Shown: one piece after another, positions 42,671-51,395 of the stretch | How positions within the stretch are numbered: position 1 is the stretch's first letter | How the letters are laid out: every line of letters starts with the position of its first letter | Source: Solibacillus sp. R5-41 | GTDB lineage: Bacteria; Bacillota; Bacilli; Bacillales_A; Planococcaceae | Length of the DNA stretch: 64,000 nucleotides | Direction: 5' to 3' | Assembly (NCBI RefSeq): GCF_002736105.1 | Contig: NZ_CP024123.1 | Span: forward strand, 2,100,001 to 2,164,000 | Translations under genes and position numbers: made by a program | Notes under the pieces: generated by a model | Told to the model about the DNA's origin: nothing | What the model saw: only the letters and a program-made list of their open reading frames with translations | Databases searched by the model: none

Positions 42671-42870
42671 TCAGATTTCCTGACCTTACAACGATAAGAC
42701 TTAATTTTTTGCACGATTTTAATCAACAATGACGATGATGCAGCATTATCAAAATACATCAAAACTGTTGTTATAAATGATCTTCATCGATTGTGCAAAA
42801 AATATGTATAGATCATGTTCTACAAAAAGCCACGAAAAGTTGAATAAACAATATTTTAGTGGTTGATATA
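42671..42870. repeat. Long F2/F3 intergenic element, second copy
   Basis: TCAGATTTCCTGACCTTACA, ACGATAAGACTTAATTTTTT, TGCAGCATTATCAAAATACA and ATCGATTGTGCAAAAAATAT match 39293-39430 in order; the F2 stem is degraded (AAAAGCCACGAAAAGTTGAA ... TTTTAGTGGTTG). Confidence 0.75.
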
Positions 42871-42884
42871 ATCAAAAATATAGT

Positions 42885-43415
42885 TTAAAAAAGATTTAAT
42901 TTTTCTTTTATATCTTGAACAATAACATTAATTTCAAATTTTTCAGTATCTATATACTCTCCAAAATCATATTTACTGTAGGCTTCCAAGCATTTATCGG
43001 TTTGTTGAAAACACCAGTTGCCTTCTTCCTCTCCACGTAGTCTTAGCCTTTCGTAAATTGTTTCTTTATTTGCACTCAAACAAAAATGATAGGTGTGTTC
43101 ATCTATACTTCTAAATCCTTTGTAAATGAAATGAAAGTATTCTATATTCCGAATTGTCATCGGCACTATTAGATTAATTTTATATTTTGTTATTAACCGT
43201 TTTGCCACATCAACGGTTAACTCTTTCCATAAATCTAAATCTTGAAAGTCCCCTGTAGAGGATTCAATTCTTTTTATATCCATTGGAATAACATTTCTTA
43301 ACATATACCCTATCTCTTCAGGGTCATATATCATACTATTTTTAATTTCGTTTTGAAGCAGATTTGCAATAGTAGTTTTACCCACACCAAATGCTCCATT
43401 TATCATTATAATCAC
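42885..43415 (-). CDS. TmrB-like P-loop ATPase
   Basis: 176 aa. P-loop GAFGVGKTT (residues 7-15), then SMIYDPEEIGYMLRNVIP, INLIVPMTI and ANKETIYERLRLRGE, which parallel tunicamycin-resistance protein TmrB of Bacillus subtilis. Probably a nucleotide-binding kinase-like protein; role in antibiotic tolerance is inferred from the family only. No good ribosome site other than GGAGATGGTGA upstream. Confidence 0.75.
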   Translation of the reverse strand: MIIMINGAFGVGKTTIANLLQNEIKNSMIYDPEEIGYMLRNVIPMDIKRIESSTGDFQDLDLWKELTVDVAKRLITKYKINLIVPMTIRNIEYFHFIYKGFRSIDEHTYHFCLSANKETIYERLRLRGEEEGNWCFQQTDKCLEAYSKYDFGEYIDTEKFEINVIVQDIKEKLNLF

Positions 43416-43665
43416 TTCACCATCTCCTCGCTTTTTTTAAGATTGTGTATGAGACAACAATCATTATCTATCCAGCTAATGAAAAAATGGATAGGTTTTA
43501 CTCATTGCATATTCACTTGCCAATTTTGATCTTTCTTTTAAGATGAGGAATAACTAATTATCGGGCTAAAATTTGATGAATAAAACTTTGCTCTGCGTTT
43601 TGAACGCGATGAAATGAAAGATAATTTTTTGGAAATAATAGACGTAACACTAAAATAACACCTAA

Positions 43666-43694
43666 AAGCCTGCTCGTTATATGCAAGCAGGCTT
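43666..43694 (-). terminator. Terminator of glutaminase gene
   Basis: AAGCCTGCT and AGCAGGCTT around CGTTATATGCA, immediately after the glutaminase stop codon. Confidence 0.8.
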
Positions 43695-43698
43695 CTTT

Positions 43699-44637
43699 TT
43701 ATAAACAAAATAAATCGTACTCCTTCGATAACTTCGCTAAAAAATCTATGCCAGCAACACTATTTCCAACATCATCAATCGACGGACCATAAAGTCCAAT
43801 CCCAATTGGACCCTTTAAATGCTCGATTTCCCCGTTTTTTACAACGGCAATAATGGCACCGGATACACCACTTTTTGCTGGCAAGCCAACGAACGCAGCA
43901 AATTTCCCCGAAAAATTGTACATGCCACATGTTATCATTAATGCTTTAGCGATGTTGATAACTTGATTGCTACACTCTGCTTCACAATTATGACCATTTG
44001 TCGCTAAGTAAAGCGCGATTTTCGCTAAATCTGAAGAATTCACTGAAATCGAACAAAGCTGTAAATATACTTGTAGCGCTTCCTCTACATCGGATTTTAA
44101 GAAGCCATTTGCCTGTAAAATGTAAGCTATGGCACGGTTATAATCAGCCGAATGATATTCTGACATATACACTTCATTATTGACCGATACTTGTTTATTT
44201 AAAATTTTTTCAATGAAAGACGTTACGGATTTCACCTTATCAAACATCGTTTGCCCGGGCAATAACGATGCAATGGTGATTGCTCCTGCATTAATCATCG
44301 GATTGAAGGGCTTGTTATTGTTACTTTCTAAGCGCACAATCGAGTTAAACGAATCCCCTGTTGGCTCGACGTCTACATAACGCATGATTTCCTCTATACC
44401 ATGATGATGCGCCGCAACCATGAAACTTAGCACTTTAACAACACTTTGAAGAGTAAACTTTTTTGTACAATCTCCGAGCTCAATATTATCATCCATTGAC
44501 ATCAGGCATACAGAAAATGCAGTAGAATCCGCTTCAGCTAATGCCGGGATATAGGACGCAACCTTGCCCTTACTAGTCAATTTCTGTGCTTGCGCATAAA
44601 TTGTTTGGAATTTTCCCATTTGTAATTTGCTAATCAA
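43699..44637 (-). CDS. glsA: Glutaminase A
   Basis: 312 aa, beta-lactamase-like fold; converts glutamine to glutamate and ammonia. Catalytic Ser-Lys in FTLQSVVKVLSFM; other conserved pieces are EPTGDSFNSIV, PFNPMINAGAITIASLL and GLPAKSGVSGAIIAVV. Length is normal. Monocistronic with its own terminator. Confidence 0.93.
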   Translation of the reverse strand: MISKLQMGKFQTIYAQAQKLTSKGKVASYIPALAEADSTAFSVCLMSMDDNIELGDCTKKFTLQSVVKVLSFMVAAHHHGIEEIMRYVDVEPTGDSFNSIVRLESNNNKPFNPMINAGAITIASLLPGQTMFDKVKSVTSFIEKILNKQVSVNNEVYMSEYHSADYNRAIAYILQANGFLKSDVEEALQVYLQLCSISVNSSDLAKIALYLATNGHNCEAECSNQVINIAKALMITCGMYNFSGKFAAFVGLPAKSGVSGAIIAVVKNGEIEHLKGPIGIGLYGPSIDDVGNSVAGIDFLAKLSKEYDLFCL

Positions 44638-44923
44638 AATGACTAGCCTTCACCTCTCAATACTAGTTAAATGTTTATTGTTCACAGTTGATTGTTTTGA
44701 TTACTGAAAGTATAGACAATATTTTAAATAAAAGAATAATGTTTTTTTATTAAATAATTTTACCCGTTATTACGAATTTATTTATTTTGAATCCTTCTCG
44801 CGTCGTTATAAAAATTTTGCCCTGCGTTAATATCTATATTCTCGTGATGTGTATCATTAGATGGGCATTTCCACTCATGAAGGTTGAGATTCTTGAAAAA
44901 AATTTGATCATTTTCAGCAATCC

Positions 44924-44950
44924 TTATTAATCTGCCTTCGTTAGTAGAAA
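44924..44950. repeat. Stray A-type box outside the main array
   Basis: CCTTATTAATC-TGCCTTC-GTTAGTAGAAAAG. Its right arm contains the stop codon of the decayed CPBP gene on the minus strand. Confidence 0.6.
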
Positions 44951-45200
44951 AGTGACACTAACAAATTATACAAAGAATGAATAATAATTACTGACCAAAG
45001 GGAGTCACTTTTCTTATATACAAACCTAAATATAATACCCAATACAAAAACTGTTATTATGGAACTTAAAATAAGGCAATTCAAAAAGGCCTTTATAAAT
45101 CCAAATAGGAAAATGAATTGTTACAAAGAGTATAGACCAAAAAACCAACTTTCCCTTCTTCGCCAATAAATAAATACTCGCCTTCTGTCCCATCACTAAA
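44942..45200 (-). pseudogene. Decayed CPBP-family intramembrane protease
   Basis: Pieces in two frames assemble a CPBP/CAAX protease C-terminus: ASIYLLAKKGKLVFWSILFV, TIHFPIWIYKGLFELPYF, then after a shift SSIITVFVLGIIFRFVYKKS, DSLWSVIIIHSLYNLLVSLF and Tyr-stop. The conserved His in TIHFP and in IIHSLYN are present. The short open frame 45093-45278 crosses this relic in a third frame and is probably not a gene. N-terminus absent. Confidence 0.6.
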
Positions 45201-45425
45201 AGTAACGGGTACTGAAAAAGTAGAACTTTTCACACGTGTTTCGTTCAAATCAATATTGTTAATATTGCTCCCCCTCATATCAACTGGACATTCCCTATTA
45301 TAAATAGACGTTGATGTGGTCTACTGCGGTACGTTCTTTTTAGAGCTTCTTCCATATTTTTGTGCCACGTGATGGGTATGTGTATTACCGAATTTTTGAT
45401 TCACATATCAAGAATTCAGCAGTAA

Positions 45426-46391
45426 TCAATTTAATTTCAATAAAATTTTCCCATGATGTTGACGTTTTTCAAAATACTGATGCGCTTCTATTATATTGTC
45501 TAAGTTAAATATACGATCAATATGAAGTTGTAGTGTTTGATTTGCAAATTGATCAATCATGTTTTCGGCATAAGGACGGATGAATTCAGGCTTCAGTTTG
45601 CGTGTTGTTCCTAAACTAAACCCTTTAATGGACCGGCAACTACTATGAACATCATTCGTAGAAAAGATTCCTTTTACTCCACTACTATTACCAAACTGAA
45701 CGAGCGTGCCAAAAGGTGCTAAACAGTGTAAACTATCCGCAGTAATATTTCCAGCAACCGAATCAAAAATAACTGTCGCGCCATACGAATTTGTAGCCTC
45801 TAGTGTTGTCCCTACAAATTCCTCGTATGTACATACAACATCTGCTCCTAATGTTTTCACATAGTTTATTTTTTTGCTTGAACCTACTGTCGCGATAATT
45901 TTCTGACATTGTAGCTGCTTACAAAGTTGGACAAGCATCGAACCTACACCGCCCGCTGCACTATGAATAATCACCGTATCCTCTTTACTGACATTCCCAA
46001 TAGCATTTACTAAGATTTCAGCTAAAAAGCTAACGGTAGGCATAGTTGCAGCTTGTTCAAATGAAAGATTAGTAGGAATTTTATAAGTCAAATTTTCATG
46101 TGCGACAGCCACTTCTGAATAACTACCATTTTTAGGAAACGCAATTACTCTATCTCCAACATTAAAGTGACTTGAGCAACTTTCGATTACTGTACCGGCT
46201 AAATCAAGACCTAGCGTTATTGGAAATGCACCTTTTGCCTTAGCACCTGTTCGATTCTTAATGTCAGCAAAATTAATACTCGTATAAGCACCTTTAATTA
46301 ACACTTCTCTATCTGTTAAGCTTGGTACGTGTGTTTGCTGTACTCGTAAAACATCGGCTGAGCCAAATTCAAATTGTTGAATAATTTTCAT
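45426..46391 (-). CDS. Zinc-independent MDR / quinone oxidoreductase
   Basis: 321 aa medium-chain reductase. GroES-like N-terminus (YTSINFADIKNRTGAKAKGA, PITLGLDLAGTV), NADPH site HSAAGGVGSMLVQL, no Cys/His zinc ligands in the usual place. AGGAGGGATACT precedes ATG. Probably an NADPH:quinone or enone reductase. Confidence 0.85.
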   Translation of the reverse strand: MKIIQQFEFGSADVLRVQQTHVPSLTDREVLIKGAYTSINFADIKNRTGAKAKGAFPITLGLDLAGTVIESCSSHFNVGDRVIAFPKNGSYSEVAVAHENLTYKIPTNLSFEQAATMPTVSFLAEILVNAIGNVSKEDTVIIHSAAGGVGSMLVQLCKQLQCQKIIATVGSSKKINYVKTLGADVVCTYEEFVGTTLEATNSYGATVIFDSVAGNITADSLHCLAPFGTLVQFGNSSGVKGIFSTNDVHSSCRSIKGFSLGTTRKLKPEFIRPYAENMIDQFANQTLQLHIDRIFNLDNIIEAHQYFEKRQHHGKILLKLN

Positions 46392-46489
46392 AGTATCCCT
46401 CCTGTTATAGGGTAGTTTCTAATATTCATAATATATCAAAAATAGACAGTTGGAGTAAACATCACAGTACATTTATACTGTTGCTATCA

Positions 46490-46630
46490 ATGCCTTTAAC
46501 AGATTGTGCATAATAATATGTATAGATAATGCTTATACAAAAAGCCATTAAACATTCTTTTTACCATTGATTTCAATTATACAAGTTGCATTTCCACTTC
46601 AAATATCATCTTCACAAAAATTTTATTGAT
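46490..46630 (-). pseudogene. F2 remnant joined to relic of a homologue of the 15.7-kb gene
   Basis: GATTGTGCATAATAATATGT and TACAAAAAGCCATTAAAC (46503-46555) are the end of an F2/F3 element. Right next to it, on the minus strand (46625-46560), the sequence reads EDDI-stop-SGNATCIIEINGKKN, against YYDDISSGNATCTFEINDKK of the array gene at 15706-16275. The rest of the gene is gone. Confidence 0.65.
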
Positions 46631-46645
46631 AGGTTTTTTTCAACA

Positions 46646-46682
46646 AAGAAAGCAGTATGACGAGTAGTCATACTGCTTTCTT
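46646..46682 (-). terminator. Strong terminator of the galactose-catabolic operon
   Basis: AAGAAAGCAGTATGAC-GAGTA-GTCATACTGCTTTCTT, 16-bp perfect stem with flanking A and T, downstream of galactonate dehydratase. Confidence 0.88.
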
Positions 46683-46724
46683 AATTAAGATACACTAGTT
46701 ATTTTCAAGTGTTTTATTGCGTAT

Positions 46725-47876
46725 TTACCACTCTGCAATAGAGCCGTCTTTATGACGCCAAATTGGGTTTTTCCAATCATGTCCTTGTTGGGCCATTTCC
46801 CTAATATAGTCCTCATTCATTTCAATGCCTAAACCCGGTCCATCAGGAATAGTAATAAAGCCATCTTCATAATGAAACGCTTGCGGATTTTTTAAGTAAT
46901 CTAATAAATCCTGACCTTCCTGATTATAATGAATCCCTAAACTTTGCTCCTGTATAAACGCATTATAGCAAGTGGCATCTACTTGTAAACAGCTAGCCAA
47001 TGCAATCGGACCAAGTGGACAATGTGGAGCTAAAGCAACATCATACGCTTCTGCCATCGCAGCTATTTTTTTCGTTTCTGTAATGCCTCCCGCATGCGAT
47101 AGATCCGGCTGGATAATATCGACAAAGCCTTCTTGTAGTACTTGCTTAAAGTCCCATCTTGAGAACATCCTTTCACCCGTTGCAATTGGCGTCGAACTAT
47201 TTTTCGTAATATCTTTTAATGCTTCTAAATTTTCAGCAAGAACAGGCTCTTCTATAAATAATAGTTTAAATTGCTCTAATTCTTTCATTAATACCTTTGC
47301 CATCGGTTTATGAACCCTTCCATGGAAATCTAAACCGATATCTAAATCATATTTAAAAGTATCTCGAAGTAATCCAATACGCTCGACTACCTCATCGACC
47401 TTTTTAAATGAATCGACTATTTGCAATTCCTCTGTGGCATTCATTTTTACTGCTGTAAACCCTAAGTCCATTACTTTTTTAGCTTCATCTACCAAATCCT
47501 GTGGACGATCTCCACCTATCCAGCTGTATGTTTTAATTTTAGAGCGACATGCCCCTCCCATTAACTCATGGATGCTTGCATTATGAAAATGCCCTTTAAT
47601 ATCCCAAAGTGCCTGATCAATACCGGCAATCGCACTCATAAGAATAGGACCTCCTCGGTAAAAGCCACTCCTATACATCATATTCCAATGATCCTCAATA
47701 TTCAGAGGGTTTTTGCCAATTAACTGGCTCATTAATTCTTCAACTGCTGCCTTTACCGTATGGGCCTTCCCTTCAATCACCGGCTCTCCCCATCCTACAA
47801 AACCTTCGTCTGTTTCAATTTTCAAAAATAGCCATCGTGGTGGGACTTGAAATAATTCATAACGGGTAATTTTCAT
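46725..47876 (-). CDS. dgoD: Galactonate dehydratase
   Basis: 383 aa enolase-superfamily enzyme converting D-galactonate to 2-keto-3-deoxygalactonate. YELFQVPPRWLFLKIETDEG at the start; metal ligands in DLDIGLDFHGRVHKP, LLFIEEPV and PIATGERMFSRW; catalytic His in LAPHCPLGPIALASCLQ. Overlaps the lactonase gene by 4 bp, so translationally coupled; last gene of a five-gene operon. Confidence 0.9.
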   Translation of the reverse strand: MKITRYELFQVPPRWLFLKIETDEGFVGWGEPVIEGKAHTVKAAVEELMSQLIGKNPLNIEDHWNMMYRSGFYRGGPILMSAIAGIDQALWDIKGHFHNASIHELMGGACRSKIKTYSWIGGDRPQDLVDEAKKVMDLGFTAVKMNATEELQIVDSFKKVDEVVERIGLLRDTFKYDLDIGLDFHGRVHKPMAKVLMKELEQFKLLFIEEPVLAENLEALKDITKNSSTPIATGERMFSRWDFKQVLQEGFVDIIQPDLSHAGGITETKKIAAMAEAYDVALAPHCPLGPIALASCLQVDATCYNAFIQEQSLGIHYNQEGQDLLDYLKNPQAFHYEDGFITIPDGPGLGIEMNEDYIREMAQQGHDWKNPIWRHKDGSIAEW

Positions 47877-48748
47877 TTAGATTCTCCTCTATACAATGAA
47901 TTTTTTGCTCCCTTTGTATTCATTTGAACAACAAAAACACTTCCGGATAATGGGTATTGTTGCAGTTGCTCCTCTGTTAAATCACTTTTTGCCGTAGTAA
48001 TCCATAGCGTATCCAGAAATTCACCGGCAAATGAACAGCTTGTAACATACGGTGCTGGGACAATAATTTCGCTTACAATTTCTCGACGTTGTGGATTAAA
48101 ACGGATTACCTTGCCACCGCCCCAAATGGCTATCCATATATCTCCTTCTGAATCAATTGTTATGCCATCCGGTGTCATTCCCTTTGGCGAACAAAAAATA
48201 ACTTCTTTGTTTTCCCAATCATATGCATTATTTTTCCTCTGCACTGCATACAATTCCCTTTTGCCACTATCTACAACGTACATCACGTCATTTATCCAGG
48301 AAATACCATTCGGGATAATGAAGCCTCGTGCCTCCTCTATTAGCTGACCCGTTTTTGTATATCGGAAAATCGAACCGTGTGGCTCTACAGGATTATATTG
48401 CATTGTTCCAAACCAAAAATCCCCATGCGGATCTACTTTGCCGTCATTACATCTCATATGAGATGGAAGTTGGAAGGATTCACATAGCTGTTCATAATAA
48501 TCGTCATCAAATGAATAGTGAAACAAACCTTTACTCGTGGCTAGCAGTAAACGCTCTTCTTGCTCGTAAAATGCAAAACTACCAATATGAAATGGCAACA
48601 TACGCTTTTCGATTGAATCTCCTATCAGGTTTGAACGATATAAACAGCCATTCAAAATATCCGTCCAATATACTTTTTGACCTTTTTCATCCCAAAGCGG
48701 ACCTTCCCCTAACGTCTGCTTTAATTTAATTTTTAATATCGCGTCCAT
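47873..48748 (-). CDS. SMP-30/gluconolactonase-family lactonase
   Basis: 291 aa six-bladed beta-propeller. Metal ligands: Glu in LGEGPLWDEKG, Asn in CNDGKVDPHGDFWFGTM, Asn in IIPNGISWIND and Asp in KGMTPDGITIDSEGDIWIA-like VVDSG. In this operon it should open galactono-lactone to galactonate. Confidence 0.88.
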   Translation of the reverse strand: MDAILKIKLKQTLGEGPLWDEKGQKVYWTDILNGCLYRSNLIGDSIEKRMLPFHIGSFAFYEQEERLLLATSKGLFHYSFDDDYYEQLCESFQLPSHMRCNDGKVDPHGDFWFGTMQYNPVEPHGSIFRYTKTGQLIEEARGFIIPNGISWINDVMYVVDSGKRELYAVQRKNNAYDWENKEVIFCSPKGMTPDGITIDSEGDIWIAIWGGGKVIRFNPQRREIVSEIIVPAPYVTSCSFAGEFLDTLWITTAKSDLTEEQLQQYPLSGSVFVVQMNTKGAKNSLYRGESK

Positions 48749-48753
48749 TGTTT

Positions 48754-49407
48754 TTACCCCTCTTGGAACTTTCTCACAATTGCTGTTATTTCTAGCGCTT
48801 TTCTGACAATTTCTTGATACTCATTATCACCTATCGTTTTGCTATGTGTAGGGAACGCACTTGATACACCTAAACAATGCGCACCCGCTTCAAGGTATTC
48901 TAAAATATTCGAGGAATCTATACCACCAGTTGGTGCACACGGAATAAAAGGTAATGGTCCTGATAAATCCTTTATAAATTTACTGCCTAGAAAATGCGCG
49001 GGAAATAATTTAATGATTTGTGCGCCTGCCTCATACGCTTCCAACACCTCAGTAGGGGTAAACGCACCAGGTATCATAATACAATTATTCATAACAACTT
49101 TTTGTATGACCGTTTTATTTACAACAGGTGAAAGCATAAAATCAACACGACAATCAAGCAATTGCTCTGCCATGTCCACTGATAGCACTGTCCCTGCACC
49201 AACTTTCATTGATGGGTAACGCATTTTAATTTCACCAATTGTTGACAAAATATCATCTGAATCAGCTGTAATTTCCACACTCCTTATGCCACCCTCATAA
49301 AGCGCTTGGACAGCTTTCAAACAATTTTCTTGAGGTAAACGCCGCAAAATAGAGATAATAGGATACTTTTTTAAATGCTCTAACGTGTTCATCATTGCAC
49401 TCCTCAT
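48754..49407 (-). CDS. dgoA: KDPGal/KDPG-type aldolase
   Basis: 217 aa class I aldolase. Conserved Glu in GIRSVEITADSDD, VGAGTVLSVDMAEQLLDCRV, SPVVNKTVI, GAFTPTEVLEAYEAGA and the Schiff-base Lys in QIIKLFPAHFLG. Splits 2-keto-3-deoxy-6-phosphogalactonate into pyruvate and glyceraldehyde-3-phosphate. Overlaps the kinase gene by 4 bp. Confidence 0.9.
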   Translation of the reverse strand: MRSAMMNTLEHLKKYPIISILRRLPQENCLKAVQALYEGGIRSVEITADSDDILSTIGEIKMRYPSMKVGAGTVLSVDMAEQLLDCRVDFMLSPVVNKTVIQKVVMNNCIMIPGAFTPTEVLEAYEAGAQIIKLFPAHFLGSKFIKDLSGPLPFIPCAPTGGIDSSNILEYLEAGAHCLGVSSAFPTHSKTIGDNEYQEIVRKALEITAIVRKFQEG

Positions 49408-50363
49408 CGAAAGACATTATCATTGCCAGTAGTTTGCTTTAAAAATCTGTCGAGCTCATCTATTGTCGGTAAATTTTCGATATCCCCCTCAGCCATTACA
49501 GCCATTGCGCCCATTGCATTTCCTTTCAATACGCTGTCTCTCAAACTGCCGTTTTGCAACGTACTGTAAATCATCCCAGCGGCAAAAGCATCGCCTGCTC
49601 CTATCGCATCCACCTCATCTACTTGAAAAGCTTCGACATACCCACTTTCTTCTGGACTGACAAAATAGGTGCCTCGGGTGCCATCTTTTAAAATAATTGT
49701 CGCCTTTATTTTGCTAGCTAACTTATCGAGAATAACTTTCGGATCAGCGGATGTTATATTGAATAAAAATTGCGCTTCATGCACATTTGGCATAAAAAAA
49801 TCACAATGCATGACTAATGTTTTTAATCTTGCTATTTGGTCGCCACATGTTAACAATTTCATTCGAATATTTGGATCAAAAAATATGCGCATCTGGTGTT
49901 TTTGGGCTAATCGTACACATTCCATACAGGCTTCATATGCACTTTCACTCAACAATGGCGTAATTCCCGTTATATGCAAAATTTTCGCCTGTGTAAACAA
50001 GGACTCATCAATTTGCGTCTTATGAATATGAGCAAAAGCAGAATTTTGTCTGTAATAGTAAACGTTTGTCATCCCTAGGCTGCGGTTTTCCTTCAGCATA
50101 AGGCCAGTCGGGGCTTTCGTCGTAAATGTAACATTTGATGTATCGACGGAATGCCCTTTCATAAATGCATATATGGCATGCCCTAATTCATCCTCTCCCA
50201 ATTGACTAATCCATGACACTTGAACATTCAAATTAGATAAAGCAATCGCTACGTTGGACTCTGCTCCAGCAAAGCTCCTTTTATAACTAGAGGCATAACG
50301 CATTTTACCTCTTTGGCTAGCTGTAAAAACTGCCATTGTCTCCCCTAATGTAATGACTTCCAA
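49404..50363 (-). CDS. PfkB-family sugar-acid kinase (2-keto-3-deoxygalactonate/gluconate kinase)
   Basis: 319 aa from the TTG of MEVITLGETMAVF, preceded by GGGGAGAACGC; the frame stays open to 50477 but that would overlap the SDR gene. SFAGAESNVAIALSNL and the ATP/anion-hole motif DEVDAIGAGDAFAAGMIY with the catalytic Asp identify ribokinase/KdgK type. A PfkB kinase takes the role of DgoK (a different fold) in this operon. Confidence 0.88.
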   Translation of the reverse strand: MEVITLGETMAVFTASQRGKMRYASSYKRSFAGAESNVAIALSNLNVQVSWISQLGEDELGHAIYAFMKGHSVDTSNVTFTTKAPTGLMLKENRSLGMTNVYYYRQNSAFAHIHKTQIDESLFTQAKILHITGITPLLSESAYEACMECVRLAQKHQMRIFFDPNIRMKLLTCGDQIARLKTLVMHCDFFMPNVHEAQFLFNITSADPKVILDKLASKIKATIILKDGTRGTYFVSPEESGYVEAFQVDEVDAIGAGDAFAAGMIYSTLQNGSLRDSVLKGNAMGAMAVMAEGDIENLPTIDELDRFLKQTTGNDNVFR

Positions 50364-50374
50364 AGCGTTCTCCC

Positions 50375-51166
50375 CTATTCGTATTGTGAAGTATACAATC
50401 TCGTGCTTAATCCACCATCCATGACGATATTTGCTCCCGTCACTTGCTTTGCCAGTGAAGAAGATAAAAAGACACACATATTACCTACTTCTTCTGGATT
50501 ACCAATTCTCCTTGTTGCATGTAGCCCATTAATATGTGCTTGAACAACATCAGGTTGCTCAAATTGTGTCAGCCAAGTTCTGTGATGATGGGTATCCATA
50601 AATCCTGGAGAAATTGCATTTACCCTTATCCCTTTATCACCTAAACTTAATGCCAAACTTTTTGTGAAACCAATGACACCTGATTTCGCGGCAGCATACA
50701 TTTCTGTATTTGGTAAAGTAGCTAATACATGATTCGAAGCAATATTGATAATTACCCCGTTATTTTTTTTCACCATTTCTTTACCGACTGCTTTCGATAA
50801 TAAGAATACACTTCTTAAATCCGTGTTCATCATTTTATCCCAGTCTTCTATTGTGCAATCAAATATTGATTTAAATATGGTGATGCCTGCATTGTTCACC
50901 AATGTATCTATTTTCCCGAACTCTTCAATGACTTGCGCTACTAACTGCTCAATTTGAGTTACATTCGTTACATCTGTTTGTACAAACTTTGCTCGGTATC
51001 CAGCGCTCAATAGTTCTTGCTCAAGCGCCAACCCTAACTGTTCCTGCAGTTCTGCAATAATAACAATCGCTTCCCTTTTCGCATATTCCCATGCAATACC
51101 TCTGCCAATTCCTTGCCCTGAACCCGTCACTATAACTACTTGATCTTTTATATCCATAAAAAACAC
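50375..51166 (-). CDS. SDR family dehydrogenase, probable galactose 1-dehydrogenase
   Basis: 263 aa. Cofactor site TGSGQGIGRG, NNAG, catalytic Ser in NIASNHVLAT and YAAAK. As first gene of the operon encoding lactonase, dehydratase, kinase and aldolase, it most likely oxidises galactose to galactono-lactone (inference from context; SDRs are not assignable by sequence alone). The likely start is the ATG of MDIKDQ. Confidence 0.8.
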   Translation of the reverse strand: MFFMDIKDQVVIVTGSGQGIGRGIAWEYAKREAIVIIAELQEQLGLALEQELLSAGYRAKFVQTDVTNVTQIEQLVAQVIEEFGKIDTLVNNAGITIFKSIFDCTIEDWDKMMNTDLRSVFLLSKAVGKEMVKKNNGVIINIASNHVLATLPNTEMYAAAKSGVIGFTKSLALSLGDKGIRVNAISPGFMDTHHHRTWLTQFEQPDVVQAHINGLHATRRIGNPEEVGNMCVFLSSSLAKQVTGANIVMDGGLSTRLYTSQYE

Positions 51167-51200
51167 CCCACTACTAAGTTAATAAATTAATTTTATAAAG

Positions 51201-51229
51201 AATATACTACAATGCTAATGAACATTCAA
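51201..51229 (-). promoter_or_regulatory. SigA-type promoter of the catabolic operon
   Basis: On the minus strand TTGAAT (51229-51224), 17-bp spacer, TATATT (51206-51201), 35-45 bases before the SDR start. Confidence 0.65.
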
Positions 51230-51277
51230 ACAGAATATTAGAACTGTTAGCGTTATTTTAAAAATTCAGTAAAATCA

Positions 51278-51306
51278 TTGACTACCATTTTTTATTTTGC
51301 TACATT
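51278..51306 (+). promoter_or_regulatory. SigA-type promoter of the transport/GH35 operon
   Basis: TTGACT (51278-51283), 17-bp spacer, TACATT (51301-51306), about 85 bases before the binding-protein start. Confidence 0.65.
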
Positions 51307-51316
51307 CTATTTAAAT

Positions 51317-51351
51317 AAATTTAATTAATTAAGTTTAGTAAATTAAGTTTA
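51317..51351. promoter_or_regulatory. Candidate ROK repressor operator
   Basis: Direct repeats AATTAAGTTTA at 51327-51337 and 51341-51351, overlapping the dyad AAATTTAATTAATTAAGTTT (51317-51336), just downstream of the plus-strand promoter. Position fits repression by the ROK protein encoded at 56256 (inference). Confidence 0.5.
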
Positions 51352-51395
51352 TTTACGCTAATCAATTCATAACTTAATCAAAGGGGGAAATGGTA

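Noticed and set aside
45093-45278. 61-aa ORF as an independent gene
   Set aside because: It overlaps the CPBP protease relic in another frame and has no ribosome site.
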